A stretch of 64,000 bases of DNA from Leptospira fainei serovar Hurstbridge str. BUT 6 (lineage in GTDB: Bacteria; Spirochaetota; Leptospiria; Leptospirales; Leptospiraceae), in contig NZ_AKWZ02000010.1 in assembly GCF_000306235.2 (NCBI RefSeq), forward strand, positions 1,364,001 to 1,428,000, read 5' to 3'. The notes under the pieces were generated by a model, which did no database searches, was not told the DNA's origin, and worked only from the letters and a program-made list of their open reading frames with translations. A program made the position numbers and the translations under genes. How positions within the stretch are numbered: the first letter of the stretch is position 1; each line of letters opens with the position of its first letter. Positions 1 to 10,474 of this stretch are shown here, piece by piece.

Positions 1-3000
1 CCGCTTCGATTCTCGACTTTTATTTCAAGAATTATATTTCCTTTAAGTTGAGAGGTATGAAAGGCTTCCACGCGCAATTCTTCTTCGAGATAAACGGGAG
101 CTTCGAAGGATTCTTCCAGAGAAAGCAGCCGGGCGGAATCTCCTCCACACACGTCACGCGTTAATAATTTCAATACTTGTGAAGAAGTCCATAGTCCGTG
201 GACGATTCGTTGATCCCAACCTCCGATTCGCGCAAAGTCGTCATCGGTATGAATCGGGTTCGTATCCCCTGATGCAGCAGAATAGTCCGACATATCCGAC
301 GGCGCGGTGATTATGTCCGAAAGCACTCGATACGATTTTGGCAGCTTTACCTCTGCCTCGGCTTCCGCAAAAGATAAAAAGAATCGATCGAAAGACGAGG
401 TCTGATCGGAAGAAAGCTGTTCTTCCAATTTGAACGTTCCCCAAGGTTCAAAACCTCCGGAAGTTCGCTTCTCAATCATTCCTTCGACAAAGTAATTCGT
501 TGTCCGAAAATCCACTTCCTTGCTAAGTTTTTCTTTGCTCGAAAATCGTAAGATGGATCCGATTTCAAGTTCTTTAGCAGGTTTTAGTCCGCTTATCCAC
601 GGTAAGGATGAAACGACATCCCTTTGTGCGATCGATTTGATTTCGATGGTTTTCTGGATTGGTAAGGAGTCGAAATAGGGAATGGATCCGAACGATCCCC
701 TAATTAGGAATCCGGTTTCAAACGAACAGATAAACTGCTCACCCCGATAGACGGCTCCCGCGATGAACAGTTCCGTACCAACCAAAGACTTACTTGCTTT
801 TACTAAACGAACTTTAGAGCGGATTCGGTCCCCCGGTTTTAATTCCCCGGCAGTTTTGTTCCATTTAAAGGATTGTGAAAGATGCAGAAGTCTAAAAAGA
901 TTAACATCCTTAAATGCGAATAAAGGAGCCATTAGGATCTTCCATGCGAATGTTACGCCCATCCCTAACGACGGCACAGGCTCGGCTCGTAAATCGATTC
1001 TTCGCAGTTCACCTGTCGCTTTTCTGAAATTCAGAATGCTTTCGCGATCGAGGACGGTTTCGGAGTTTAATTCGGGAAAATCGGACGTAGTCTTGAGAAC
1101 TGAGCGATCGATTTTCCATGATTGGGAATAGAAATCCAGTATCGATTGATTTCGGAATTCAACGTCTTCGGCGATGAAAGATTCCCGATCGGTAGAAAGT
1201 TGAAAGCGTCGTTTAAACGGAATTGATAAGTTATCGCCCGGACGAGAGAAGAATATTTCCAATTGTGCTGAAATCGGATCGATCAGCCGTAACTCTATTT
1301 TAAGATTTTCCCCTTCATAAACCCTAAGTAAAATCAGTTCTTTGGTGGGGCTGATTTCCCAGGAGTAAGTTCTTCCCGTCTTCGCTTCGAAAAAGAGAGG
1401 TAGATCCGTTACTTCTCTTCCGATTCTGGGTGAATTCAGCACACCGGAAAGAAATCCTTTACCAAGGCGAGAAAGCGATCGGATCCAATCTCGAGAATTA
1501 ATTTCGAATTCTTGAGGAATACGTAAACTTCCGCCGAGACCGGAATCAGAATCTTTAAATTCTAGATTTCCCGGAATAAAATCCTTATTATCGAATAAGT
1601 CGGACCAATCGATTCCCTTATCTCTCCTTTCAGGTTGAATTCCATTTATGAAGTCGGAGAATATGGAGGCTACAGGCTGATTCAATATTCGGATTCCTGA
1701 AACCGCTTTCGGTCCCGGAATCCACGCACATGCGTCCGGATCCATTCCTACGCAATGAGAATACCAGAGCGAGTCGGAGCGGATCCATTTTACGAGATCC
1801 TCATCCAAAACGGGAATAAAATTAACCGGTTTGCCTGGGCGTTTACAAACATCTAGAAAGAAAATTCGGTCTTCAGGTAGGAGAAGTTTCTCGCTTCCTT
1901 CCGAATATTCTACTTTCCATTTATTTAATATATCTTCCGGCTTTTTTAGTTCATTCGAATCGGTCAGTATGGAATAATGGATTTTTTCGTCCGAGGTTAG
2001 AATTCTCTCTTCAAATCGGTAGAGCAATTCCTCTAATCTGGCTCTAAAACTACGATCTATAAACGGGTGATCCGGCCATTCACCTTCCGGTGAAACGAGT
2101 CTTTCCCCCGGACAAGTAAGTTCAATATACCTTGCTAGTACGTCGGTATACGTCATTTTCTCCAGGTCACCGAAATACGGTTTTGCAGTGGAGTTGATGA
2201 GCGAGATCAGTTCTTCTCTGCGGTTAAGAACGTTTTGCCTTGCTTCGTCCGGTTCCTTACCTTTCGTTAATTCTTCCGCCAATGCTGATACTTTTGTCCA
2301 TGTATTATGGGCGTAGTAGATATCGGCGCCTAGTCCGGATCTACCTGATAGCACGCCTCCGGCGATTTTTCCTTCTTTTGTCGTTTGCCATTCGATGGAA
2401 CCGGATAGATCCACTAACGATTGCTTAATTTTATCCGAGGTCGCGCATTCTTTTGCGGACATTAGTCTTGTTCCTAGAAAGACTGCGTCGACAGGCATAA
2501 TGCGCTGTTTTGCCCAAGTTCCGAAGAGCCAACGCCTCGCGTCTTCCGGTTCTGCGATTCCGCCTCCTACGGCGAGAATCAAATTCGGAGTGTTCCGTAT
2601 TTCTGCGTAAGTGGAACTTACCAACTCTTCCAAATCTTCCCAGCTATGGTGACCACCGGCGGCACCGCCTTCTATCTGCATCAAAATTGTGGACTCGGGA
2701 ATTTTTTTGGCGATGGAAATGACTTGCTGTATTTGAGCTTTCGTTCCCGGTTTGAAAGAATTAAGCCAGATTCCGTGAGATTCAAAATCTTTAATAATTC
2801 GAACGGCTTCATCGGTATCGGGAATTCCTGCCGAGATTGTGACTCCTTCGATGGGAGCTCCTTCCGATTTTAATTTCTTTACTAACGGAACTTGCAAGTT
2901 CCAAAGATACGCGTCCAGATAGAGAAGATTGATGACGATTTTCTTTCCTGCCGGTAATTCTTTTCGAAACCTCTCCATTCTAGTCCGAAAAATTTCTTCG

Positions 3001-4424
3001 GTGACTTGGCCGCCTCCGGCCCATTCAACTAAATATCCTTCTTTTGCAGCGGCGATAATAATGTCGGGTTCGACCGTAGAAGGAGTCATACCTCCGCCGA
3101 ATACGGGAGGATGTTCCGCCCAGACGGAATATGCGTTGCGTAGAAATTCTTTTCCTTCGGGTAATCTTACTATTTCCGGAGAAAATTCTTCCCAGGATTT
3201 AGGAAAACTTAATGAACTCGATTTTTGAAAGGAACGAAACGATTCGTCTCTATCTAAATTCTCTATTAAGAAGGATTTGCCCCGTAAATTCGAAGCACAA
3301 ATCTTATCGATTCCCGTGCCGGGGCCGAAGGAAAGAAGAAGAACTTTCTCATCACTGGACTGAAACTCTTTCGTACAAGTTTTCCAATCCAACGGATCTG
3401 CAACCACCATTCGAGCGAGGGATAACGCTATGCCCGGTTCGTCTTTCAGATTTTTTCCGTCTCGAGTATCGTACAAAGGGATCTCTAAATCTTCCGGTTT
3501 CGGATCGAATCCGATCCGTTTTAAGTCTTCTTCCAAGAGAACCGGAACTCTCCGTAATAGCTGGCAATGAAATGGCGCCGAAATATTGAGGAATATCCAA
3601 GAATCTAAATCCGGAAAACCGGAATGGGATAGAATCTCCCGAAAGTCCAATAAAGATTCCGCGGATCCGCATAAAACGACGGAACGTTCCGAATTTTGAA
3701 GACCGAGATAAACCGTATCCTCGGCCGTTCTTTCAGAATTAAATTTTTCTAAAATAGGAACGAGCTTATCCGCTTCCGCCTGAAGCGCCGCCATCGGAGA
3801 AGGGTGTTCTCCCGGCTTTATGAACCTTTTGTAAGAGGCGTCGATTTCTAAGATCGGAAATTCTTCCTGCGAGCGTATTGCTAAGTGTAAAATAGCTCGT
3901 AGTATGAGAGAAAGATTCTTAAGGAATGATTCCCTATTTTTAGAAACGGAAAGTAGGAGCCCGGCATAGACGCCTTGCGAATGACCACAAATTCCGGAAA
4001 CATTCGATCTTAATAATTCCCAGTGTCCTTCTTCTTTTAGAAATCGAAATAAACCTGCGGCTTGAGTGATGAATATTAGCGGCACGCTGTATGAGCAGAG
4101 AGATAATTGTGACGACGTCGGCGTAAGTTCCGGTTGCTTTAACCATTCGGATAGATGGAATCCGTGCGGTAGGCAGGCATTGGCTCTATCCTTGCTTAAG
4201 CCTGCGAACTCTTCTTCCAATGTGATAAAAACGACGTCGAAAAAATCCTTATGAAAATTTCCTTCCTCATAGAACGACCGAAGTTCAGGTAATGCGTCCG
4301 AACCTTGTCCGCCGAAGATCGAAAATACTTTAGATTTATTTAAAGATAGGAATTTGAAGATCGATAGCGGCTCTTCGGTAAAGGTATGAGTACTAATGTA
4401 ATTCGCTTTCATTTTAACATCCAT
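1..4424 (-). CDS. Type I fatty acid synthase beta-subunit-like protein (AT-ER-DH), 3' end cut by window edge
   Basis: An uninterrupted reading frame runs from ATG 4422-4424 to the left edge (about 1474 visible residues). I checked that the frame stays the same at three distant points. An N-terminal acyltransferase domain carries GHSQG with Ser about 149. A flavin-dependent enoyl reductase domain follows from about residue 440 (FGGGMTPS near 443, then IEGGAAGGHHSWEDL and VGGGI). A long central region comes next. The visible end is a MaoC-like hot-dog dehydratase (SGDTNPIHTDDDFA, then RIVHGLW near 1410). This domain order is that of fungal FAS1 and mycobacterial FAS-I, so the protein probably acts in fatty acid or polyketide-like lipid synthesis. 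A second in-frame ATG at 4410-4412 has GGATG just upstream and could be the real start. The C-terminus and any malonyl/palmitoyl transferase domain lie outside the window. Confidence 0.85.
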   Translation of the reverse strand, partial: MDVKMKANYISTHTFTEEPLSIFKFLSLNKSKVFSIFGGQGSDALPELRSFYEEGNFHKDFFDVVFITLEEEFAGLSKDRANACLPHGFHLSEWLKQPELTPTSSQLSLCSYSVPLIFITQAAGLFRFLKEEGHWELLRSNVSGICGHSQGVYAGLLLSVSKNRESFLKNLSLILRAILHLAIRSQEEFPILEIDASYKRFIKPGEHPSPMAALQAEADKLVPILEKFNSERTAEDTVYLGLQNSERSVVLCGSAESLLDFREILSHSGFPDLDSWIFLNISAPFHCQLLRRVPVLLEEDLKRIGFDPKPEDLEIPLYDTRDGKNLKDEPGIALSLARMVVADPLDWKTCTKEFQSSDEKVLLLSFGPGTGIDKICASNLRGKSFLIENLDRDESFRSFQKSSSLSFPKSWEEFSPEIVRLPEGKEFLRNAYSVWAEHPPVFGGGMTPSTVEPDIIIAAAKEGYLVEWAGGGQVTEEIFRTRMERFRKELPAGKKIVINLLYLDAYLWNLQVPLVKKLKSEGAPIEGVTISAGIPDTDEAVRIIKDFESHGIWLNSFKPGTKAQIQQVISIAKKIPESTILMQIEGGAAGGHHSWEDLEELVSSTYAEIRNTPNLILAVGGGIAEPEDARRWLFGTWAKQRIMPVDAVFLGTRLMSAKECATSDKIKQSLVDLSGSIEWQTTKEGKIAGGVLSGRSGLGADIYYAHNTWTKVSALAEELTKGKEPDEARQNVLNRREELISLINSTAKPYFGDLEKMTYTDVLARYIELTCPGERLVSPEGEWPDHPFIDRSFRARLEELLYRFEERILTSDEKIHYSILTDSNELKKPEDILNKWKVEYSEGSEKLLLPEDRIFFLDVCKRPGKPVNFIPVLDEDLVKWIRSDSLWYSHCVGMDPDACAWIPGPKAVSGIRILNQPVASIFSDFINGIQPERRDKGIDWSDLFDNKDFIPGNLEFKDSDSGLGGSLRIPQEFEINSRDWIRSLSRLGKGFLSGVLNSPRIGREVTDLPLFFEAKTGRTYSWEISPTKELILLRVYEGENLKIELRLIDPISAQLEIFFSRPGDNLSIPFKRRFQLSTDRESFIAEDVEFRNQSILDFYSQSWKIDRSVLKTTSDFPELNSETVLDRESILNFRKATGELRRIDLRAEPVPSLGMGVTFAWKILMAPLFAFKDVNLFRLLHLSQSFKWNKTAGELKPGDRIRSKVRLVKASKSLVGTELFIAGAVYRGEQFICSFETGFLIRGSFGSIPYFDSLPIQKTIEIKSIAQRDVVSSLPWISGLKPAKELEIGSILRFSSKEKLSKEVDFRTTNYFVEGMIEKRTSGGFEPWGTFKLEEQLSSDQTSSFDRFFLSFAEAEAEVKLPKSYRVLSDIITAPSDMSDYSAASGDTNPIHTDDDFARIGGWDQRIVHGLWTSSQVLKLLTRDVCGGDSARLLSLEESFEAPVYLEEELRVEAFHTSQLKGNIILEIKVENRS

Positions 4425-4899
4425 GGATGCTGAAATCGTTTAAAATTCAACCACCCAAGTTTAGTGGTCTTTCGCTTGATCGAATTTCAAGAAAAAAATG
4501 AATTTCTCTAGTTAAAAATTAAATACGCAGAATCGAACAGTGTTCTTGCAAATTTAGCAATTGCTACAATTCAATATTTTTCTTAATTTCTAATTTGATT
4601 GTACAGTATTTAAGCTAATGAACAATAGTTAGCTAACATTCGTTAACTAACTATTGTTCATTAAATTTAAAAGGAAAAATAAATAAACTGTAATGTAATC
4701 TTGGAATAATCTGTAGCAATCCGCTTGGGTGCGATTTGAGTAAATATTCATATTTAGAAAGAATTACAAAATTATAAAATAATCGATCTTGCCGATTCCG
4801 ACTAAGTTGTCATGATTCTATTCTTCTCCGACTTTCGCGAAGGGCGGTTGACTGAGTTTTCTTTTGATCGAAGGTGGGCCACAGGTTAGGCCGCGGGAT
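4425..4899. other. AT-rich intergenic region, 475 bp
   Basis: No supportable gene. It is the leader of the FAS-like gene and the tail of the response-regulator operon, both on the minus strand. Its only clear structure is the long inverted repeat at 4616-4663. Confidence 0.6.
4616..4663. repeat. Long inverted repeat (22-bp arms, 4-bp loop)
   Basis: Arms 4616-4637 and 4642-4663 are complementary except at one position, which becomes a G-U pair in minus-strand RNA. The arm begins TAATGAACAATAGTTAG. No T-run follows on either strand, so a standard intrinsic terminator is unlikely. It could be an operator for a dimeric regulator, an mRNA stability hairpin, or a dispersed palindromic element. Confidence 0.75.
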
Positions 4900-5316
4900 T
4901 TATCTTTGGATCGAGAATTCGAATGATTCTTGAGTCAAGCCGGTAGGAAGCATTAAGACTTTTCCGGCTTTCAAGGGAACTTTCGGAACCATGAAGCTGA
5001 TTCCGGCAAAGCTAGGTAATACTAATCGACTTATCGCCATGACTCCGAAGACGTCGAAACCGGTTGTTGCAATTACCTTAATTCCTGTAAAACCGTCTTT
5101 ATGAATTCGCCGGATTAACCATAAGCCCGAGGTTTGGGTTTCCATCGTGATGTCAGTAATCACACAGGAGAGTTCGGCCTTATGCTTTGTATAAAGTTCC
5201 CATCCTTGGGCGGCGTCTTTAGCGCGCAGAACTTCGCATTTCAGATTTTCCAAATATATAATTAAATTATCTGCGTATCGGTCGTTATCGTCGACTACAA
5301 GTATTAAAGGCTTCAA
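4900..5316 (-). CDS. Single-domain response regulator (CheY-like receiver)
   Basis: A 138-residue receiver domain with no output domain. The acidic pair Asp9-Asp10, the phospho-acceptor Asp55 (VITDITM), Thr84/Thr85 and Lys112 are all in place, so it should be phosphorylatable. Its ATG overlaps the stop of the upstream ABC transporter gene (5313-5316), which implies translational coupling. No cognate kinase is adjacent; the nearest kinase gene in the window is about 18 kb away. The partner and output are unknown. Confidence 0.85.
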   Translation of the reverse strand: MKPLILVVDDNDRYADNLIIYLENLKCEVLRAKDAAQGWELYTKHKAELSCVITDITMETQTSGLWLIRRIHKDGFTGIKVIATTGFDVFGVMAISRLVLPSFAGISFMVPKVPLKAGKVLMLPTGLTQESFEFSIQR

Positions 5317-7220
5317 GGTAAAATTCCCGCTCCTGCATATTGGTTATCGGTCAGTTTACGATAGATTCCGTTTTGATCCATTAGCGAAATATGATTTCCC
5401 TCTTCGACTATACGGCCATTGTCCATGACTATGATTCTGGGTATATCCTTGATCGTAGATAAACGATGGGCAATTACGAATGTGGTTCGATTGGCGAATA
5501 ATCGACGGAGCGCGTCGCTTACCAAACGTTCCGACTCGACATCTAACGCCGAGGTCGCTTCGTCTAAAATCATGATTTCCGGGTTTCGTAACAAGGCTCT
5601 TGCTATAACGAGACGTTGACGTTGTCCACCGGATAAATTTAAGCCTCGGACTCCTAAGATGCTATCATATCCGCGATCCATTTTTTTGATAAAATCGTGC
5701 GCGTGGGCCAATCGAGCGGCTCGGATCACATCTTTACGATTCGCGCCTGGTCTTCCGTAGGAAATATTGTCCATCACACTTCCGTGGAAAAGAAAGATAT
5801 CTTGCGTTACGATGCCTATTTTTTTACGCAAATCGGATAAGGAGAGATCTTTGATATTGAAACCGTCGAATTCTATAAAGCCGGAGCTAGGGTCGAAAAA
5901 TCTTGGGATCAAGTCCATTAAGGTGGATTTCCCGCAGCCGCTTGCTCCGACAATGGCGATCGTTTCTCCGACTTTTACGTTCAAATTAATGTCTTTTAAT
6001 ACCTCGGTACTTGTTCCCGGATACGCGAACGTCACATTCTTGAATCGTATGGAATCCTGTAGCGTAAACGAATCCACTTTCGCGATTTCACTATGATCTT
6101 CAGTTTCTAAATCTACGATTTCGAAGATGCGTCTCCCTGCCGAAATCGATTGCGATACTTTTCCCACCATTTGAGAGAGCTGAGTTAATGGTCTAAGCAG
6201 GAACAGTAATGTTAAGAGAAAGGCCATGAAATCGCCGGTAGAAAATCGGGACGCTCCGGTCCCGGAAAAGATGAACTTAGCTCCTAATGCAAAGAAACCG
6301 AGAACGACTAACGAAGAGGTAAGTTCGACCAAATTGGGAGCGACTTGAAGGTAATATTGTCCTTTGAAATTGCGTCGATAAACGTTCTGGTTTATTTTTT
6401 TGAATTTTTCCTTCTCGAATTCTTCCGTATGGAATATGCGAATTACTTTAATTCCGGAAATCATTTCTTGCAAATTAGCGTTTAGATCCGCCATTTTTTC
6501 CTGGAGCCTTTCCGTCGACTTGGTGATTTTTTTCGTGAACAATGTAACGGGAAGGATGATAACCGGGACTGCCGCGCACGCGATCAATAAAAGTTCCGTA
6601 TTCAGATACAATAGAACGATCAAATGCGTGACTACATAAAAGAAATTGATTGTTGCATCTCGAAAATTCGACGAGATGACTGCGGCGACGACTTCGACGT
6701 CGTTGATGATTCGGCTCATTAAGAGTCCGGTTTTTTCCTTAAAGAAAAACGTTAAAGGCAGGATTTGATTCTTTTCAAAAAGTTCTTGGCGAAGATCCCG
6801 AACGGCTCGATAACCCGCAGTTGCTAGACAAAAGACTGATGCGAGATATGAGATCAATTTCAAACCGTAGACGGGAAGTATGAGTAAGCATACCGCCCAA
6901 ACGACTTCCTTAGGTTCCATGTACTTGGTTCGGCCGTTTGACCATTGCTTCGCGTCGATTAGAATTTTCTTAACCCGTTCTACGGCATCTAAACTGTCGT
7001 AACCTTGGTACCGTTCTTTTAGAAGGATATCCTGCTCCGGTTTTGTCAGCTCGAATTGAAAACGGGTATTCGGGTCGGCGCCCATTGTATCGAAAAGGGG
7101 AATAACTGCGGTTAAAGAGACGGCGTTTAGGATAGCCGTGATTAGAGCAAAAAGAATGCCTAGCGTAAATCGATACTTATATCGTACCGAATAGGCCATT
7201 AATCGAAAAAATATTTTCAT
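5313..7220 (-). CDS. MsbA-type ABC exporter (fused permease and ATPase)
   Basis: 635 residues. A six-helix ABC exporter membrane domain (about 1-340) is followed by a nucleotide-binding domain with Walker [10 protein letters not shown] (425-433), signature LSGGQ (529-533), Walker [13 protein letters not shown] (about 549-560) and the H-loop AHRLST. The half-transporter layout matches MsbA/lipid or multidrug exporters of the inner membrane. MsbA itself flips lipid A, but the substrate here is inferred only from the family. An inserted stretch of about 70 residues between the first two membrane helices is longer than in E. coli MsbA. It starts 4 bp after the trpG stop and overlaps the downstream regulator by 4 bp, so it belongs to the trp operon transcript. 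Confidence 0.85.
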   Translation of the reverse strand: MKIFFRLMAYSVRYKYRFTLGILFALITAILNAVSLTAVIPLFDTMGADPNTRFQFELTKPEQDILLKERYQGYDSLDAVERVKKILIDAKQWSNGRTKYMEPKEVVWAVCLLILPVYGLKLISYLASVFCLATAGYRAVRDLRQELFEKNQILPLTFFFKEKTGLLMSRIINDVEVVAAVISSNFRDATINFFYVVTHLIVLLYLNTELLLIACAAVPVIILPVTLFTKKITKSTERLQEKMADLNANLQEMISGIKVIRIFHTEEFEKEKFKKINQNVYRRNFKGQYYLQVAPNLVELTSSLVVLGFFALGAKFIFSGTGASRFSTGDFMAFLLTLLFLLRPLTQLSQMVGKVSQSISAGRRIFEIVDLETEDHSEIAKVDSFTLQDSIRFKNVTFAYPGTSTEVLKDINLNVKVGETIAIVGASGCGKSTLMDLIPRFFDPSSGFIEFDGFNIKDLSLSDLRKKIGIVTQDIFLFHGSVMDNISYGRPGANRKDVIRAARLAHAHDFIKKMDRGYDSILGVRGLNLSGGQRQRLVIARALLRNPEIMILDEATSALDVESERLVSDALRRLFANRTTFVIAHRLSTIKDIPRIIVMDNGRIVEEGNHISLMDQNGIYRKLTDNQYAGAGILP

Positions 7221-7224
7221 CGAT

Positions 7225-7803
7225 TTAGGTTTCGGCGACGATCCTGGAGAAATTTCTGACGATATCCAATCCGTTCTGGGTCATGATCGATTCCGGATGA
7301 AATTGTACGCCGAAAAGATTCGCTTTCGTTTTATGTCGAACTCCCATGATCACTCCGTCCTGAGTCTTCGACGAGACTTCTAGTTCCTTAGGAAGGCTTT
7401 CGGGTTGAATGACTAACGAGTGATATCGAGTCGCTAAAAACGGAGAAGGAATTCCGCTATAAATATCCAAACCGTCGTGTTCGATTAGGCTGACTTTACC
7501 GTGCATAATACTCGGAGCGTTGACGATTTTACCACCGTAAACCAGTCCGATTGCCTGGTGACCTAGACATACGCCTAATATCGGAACCTTCCCGCTCAAT
7601 TCTTTTAGAACATCCAAGCACACTCCGGAATCTTCGGGGCGTCCAGGGCCGGGGCTCAATACGATTCCTTTAGGATTCAATTCCGAAATACGAATTAAAT
7701 CTATTTTATCATTTCTAAAGACTTCGACCTGATTTCCAATTTGGCAAAAATACTGATATAGATTATAGGTAAAGGAGTCGTAGTTATCGATGAGTAATAT
7801 CAT
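7225..7803 (-). CDS. trpG: Anthranilate synthase component II (glutamine amidotransferase)
   Basis: 192 residues, the usual size. A class I glutamine amidotransferase with nucleophile Cys79 in GVCLGHQ and the His169-Pro-Glu171 pair in FHPES. It supplies ammonia from glutamine to TrpE for anthranilate formation in tryptophan synthesis. PabA-type enzymes are nearly indistinguishable and some organisms share one subunit, but direct overlap with trpE (ATGA at 7800-7803) favours trpG. Confidence 0.92.
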   Translation of the reverse strand: MILLIDNYDSFTYNLYQYFCQIGNQVEVFRNDKIDLIRISELNPKGIVLSPGPGRPEDSGVCLDVLKELSGKVPILGVCLGHQAIGLVYGGKIVNAPSIMHGKVSLIEHDGLDIYSGIPSPFLATRYHSLVIQPESLPKELEVSSKTQDGVIMGVRHKTKANLFGVQFHPESIMTQNGLDIVRNFSRIVAET

Positions 7804-9314
7804 CTATTCCATTCTCCTTTAAGTCCGTTACGTGCAAAATCGACCGCGCGTAACAGGGCCGCCATTTTATTCTTTGTTTCTTCTAGCTCGCCTTCCGGAG
7901 AAGAATCATAAACCACTCCTCCTCCGGCTTGAATGAACGCTTTTTCTCCATAGAACGAAATCGTCCGGATGACGATTGCCATATCCGTATCGCCTCCATA
8001 AGAGATATAGCCCAATGCGCCCGAATAAATTCCTCGCCGGGTTCTCTCCAGCTCGTCGATAATCTCCATCGCGCGAATTTTAGGAGCTCCCGAAACGGTA
8101 CCGGCAGGCAAGGTGGCCCGCAGAAGATCGTATACCGTCTTATTTGATCCCAACTTTCCGAAGCATTGACTTACGATATGCATGACATGCGAATAGCGCT
8201 CGATGATTTTAAAATCTTCCACACGAACGGATCCAGGTTCGCAAACTCTTCCTAGATCATTTCTTCCCAGATCGACCAGCATAATATGTTCGGCAATTTC
8301 CTTGGGATCAGAAAGAAGATTCTCTTCTAAAGCTTTGTCAAGTTCGGGAGTGGCCCCGCGAGGACGGGTTCCGGCAATCGGCCGCAGATATGTTTTTCTA
8401 TCTTTGCATTTGACCATGATTTCCGGAGAAGATCCTACGACGGAAATATCGTCCAGTTTGAGAAAGTACATATATGGACTCGGATTCACGGTTCTTAGCC
8501 CTCGATATACTTGGAAAGGAGGAACTCCCGGACGAAACTCCAATTTTCTGGAAGGAACGACCTGAAAAATATCGCCTGCGTAAATGTATTCTTTCGCTTT
8601 TTGGACCGCTTTTTTGTAATCTTCGTCGGGAATATTCGGGCGATATTCTAAAGTTTCAGTCGTTTGCAGAGGATGTTTGACCCAGCCGGGGACTTCCCCC
8701 TCACGGAGGTCTTTTTCGATCGCATCGATTCTTGCGAGAGTGGCTTCGTAACAAGCTTTTGGATCTTCAAAGTCGGAAAGTCTGGCGTTAACTACGATTC
8801 TTAGCAATCGATCCACATGATCCACTACCAAAACTTCGTCATACAGTGCAAAGTAGGCATCGGGTGACGGCTCGTCTTCCGGCTTCGTATCCGGTATGTT
8901 TTCATAATAGCGGACGCAGGAATAGGAGAGAAATCCTACTGCCCCGCCTTGGAAAGATGGAAGACGATGATCCGGCACATATACGTCGTCTCCCATAGAA
9001 TATTCCAAAAGAAACAACGGATCGTAGGTGATGATCTCCGTCTCCGGCTCGTTTCGTTTCGAGATATAAAAAAGGCCGTTCTTACCGTAAATGAGGCGAT
9101 ATGGTTCCTTACCTAAAAAGGAATTCCGACCGACATTTTCGCCGCCTTCAACGGATTCGAGAAGAAAGGAATGTTTGGCCTCGGTTCCTCCCCATTTTGC
9201 AAATAAGGAGACCGGAGTTTCCAGATCCAGAAACACTTGCTTAAATATCGGAATTAAATTTCCGATCTGAGTTCGTTTCAGAAACTCGTCGTATGTAAGG
9301 GAGAATTCCTTCAG
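7800..9314 (-). CDS. trpE: Anthranilate synthase component I, probable CTG start
   Basis: A chorismate-binding enzyme of the TrpE/PabB family. It has the N-terminal TrpE signature (LETPVSLF, then [14 protein letters not shown]) and the C-terminal catalytic core ([49 protein letters not shown]). The first ATG/GTG/TTG in frame is GTG 9234-9236, but the conserved TrpE segment GNLIPIFKQ is encoded upstream of it. The frame stays open upstream with no ATG, GTG or TTG. CTG 9312-9314 overlaps the preceding stop as CTGA and has AAGGA 8 nt upstream, which would give 504 residues, the normal family length. I chose that start; the fallback is 9236 (478 residues). Confidence 0.88.
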   Translation of the reverse strand: MKEFSLTYDEFLKRTQIGNLIPIFKQVFLDLETPVSLFAKWGGTEAKHSFLLESVEGGENVGRNSFLGKEPYRLIYGKNGLFYISKRNEPETEIITYDPLFLLEYSMGDDVYVPDHRLPSFQGGAVGFLSYSCVRYYENIPDTKPEDEPSPDAYFALYDEVLVVDHVDRLLRIVVNARLSDFEDPKACYEATLARIDAIEKDLREGEVPGWVKHPLQTTETLEYRPNIPDEDYKKAVQKAKEYIYAGDIFQVVPSRKLEFRPGVPPFQVYRGLRTVNPSPYMYFLKLDDISVVGSSPEIMVKCKDRKTYLRPIAGTRPRGATPELDKALEENLLSDPKEIAEHIMLVDLGRNDLGRVCEPGSVRVEDFKIIERYSHVMHIVSQCFGKLGSNKTVYDLLRATLPAGTVSGAPKIRAMEIIDELERTRRGIYSGALGYISYGGDTDMAIVIRTISFYGEKAFIQAGGGVVYDSSPEGELEETKNKMAALLRAVDFARNGLKGEWNR

Positions 9315-10474
9315 AGGTTCGGTCCTTCGATTCCCTTTCCTTCGGATAAGTAACGGGAAATGATCAAGCGCTGAATTTGCGAAGTTCCTTCGTATATTTG
9401 GAAAATCTTAGCATCCCGCATCAATTTTTCCACCGGGTATTCAGAATTAAATCCGTATCCACCCAATACCTGAACTGCATCCGTCGTAATTCTCATGCAA
9501 GAATCGGCGCAAAATACCTTGGCGATGGATGCCTGATAAGTATTTCTAAACCCTTGGTCTATCAACCATGCGGCTTGGTAACAAAGAAGTCTTCCGGCTT
9601 CGATATCGCGGGCCATCTCTGCGATCATAAACGAAATCGATTGATTTTCAATAATCGGTTTTCCGAACGCCGCGCGAGTTTTCGCATATTCGAGGGCATG
9701 TTCCATGGCGGCTCTGGCAACTCCGACCGCTCCGATTGCGACTCCCGGACGAGTATGGTCAAAGGCGCCCATCGCGATTTTGAATCCTTCGCCTTCGCTT
9801 CCGATCATTTGGCTTTTATGAACTTTCACTTCCTCGAAAGTGATTCCACGCGTGTCGGAACATTTTTGCCCCATATTGAGTTCTTTCTTACCTATGATTA
9901 CGCCGGGGGTCTTGGAACTTACGATAAATCCGGTGATTCCCTTATGTCCCGCAGCCGGATCCGTTTTGGTTAATACAAAAAACCAATCCGCATAACCTGC
10001 GTTGGTGATCCACATTTTGGAACCGTTAATAATATATTCGTCGCCTACTTTTCTGGCCGTTGTTCTAATTCCGGCGACGTCGGAACCGGCACCTGGTTCA
10101 GTCACTGCATAAGCGCAAAGTTGGAATTGCTCGGTCATCGGCTGAACCCATTTTTTGAGAACCTCGTCGCTGGCTCCGATTAGAACCGGAGCCAAAGCTA
10201 GATTGTTTGCTAAAATGGCCGTTGCCATCGCCGAACAGCCCCAGAAAAGTTCTTCTCCGATGATTACATCGTCTAGTTCTTTCATTCCGGCCCCGTTGTA
10301 TTTTTCGGGGATATGAATGTTCATTAGGCCGATTTCCCAGGCCTTTTTTAAAATTTGTAGGGGATACTCCCCAGTTTTATCATGATGCTCGGCTTTGGGG
10401 CGAATTTCATTTTTAGAAAAGTCGCGGGCTAAATCCCGAAGAGCTCTCTGATCGTCCGATAGTGCAAAATCCAT
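9311..10474 (-). CDS. Acyl-CoA dehydrogenase
   Basis: 387 residues from ATG 10472-10474, which has AAGG 9 nt upstream and begins [19 protein letters not shown], the normal start of the family. A longer frame reaching 10615 adds 47 unlike residues and is rejected. Family signatures are present: [30 protein letters not shown], and [29 protein letters not shown] with the catalytic Glu in the last block. It is an FAD enzyme that oxidises acyl-CoA to enoyl-CoA (short/medium-chain or butyryl type). It lies directly upstream of trpE with overlapping stop and start; a functional link to tryptophan synthesis is not obvious. Confidence 0.9.
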   Translation of the reverse strand: MDFALSDDQRALRDLARDFSKNEIRPKAEHHDKTGEYPLQILKKAWEIGLMNIHIPEKYNGAGMKELDDVIIGEELFWGCSAMATAILANNLALAPVLIGASDEVLKKWVQPMTEQFQLCAYAVTEPGAGSDVAGIRTTARKVGDEYIINGSKMWITNAGYADWFFVLTKTDPAAGHKGITGFIVSSKTPGVIIGKKELNMGQKCSDTRGITFEEVKVHKSQMIGSEGEGFKIAMGAFDHTRPGVAIGAVGVARAAMEHALEYAKTRAAFGKPIIENQSISFMIAEMARDIEAGRLLCYQAAWLIDQGFRNTYQASIAKVFCADSCMRITTDAVQVLGGYGFNSEYPVEKLMRDAKIFQIYEGTSQIQRLIISRYLSEGKGIEGPNL

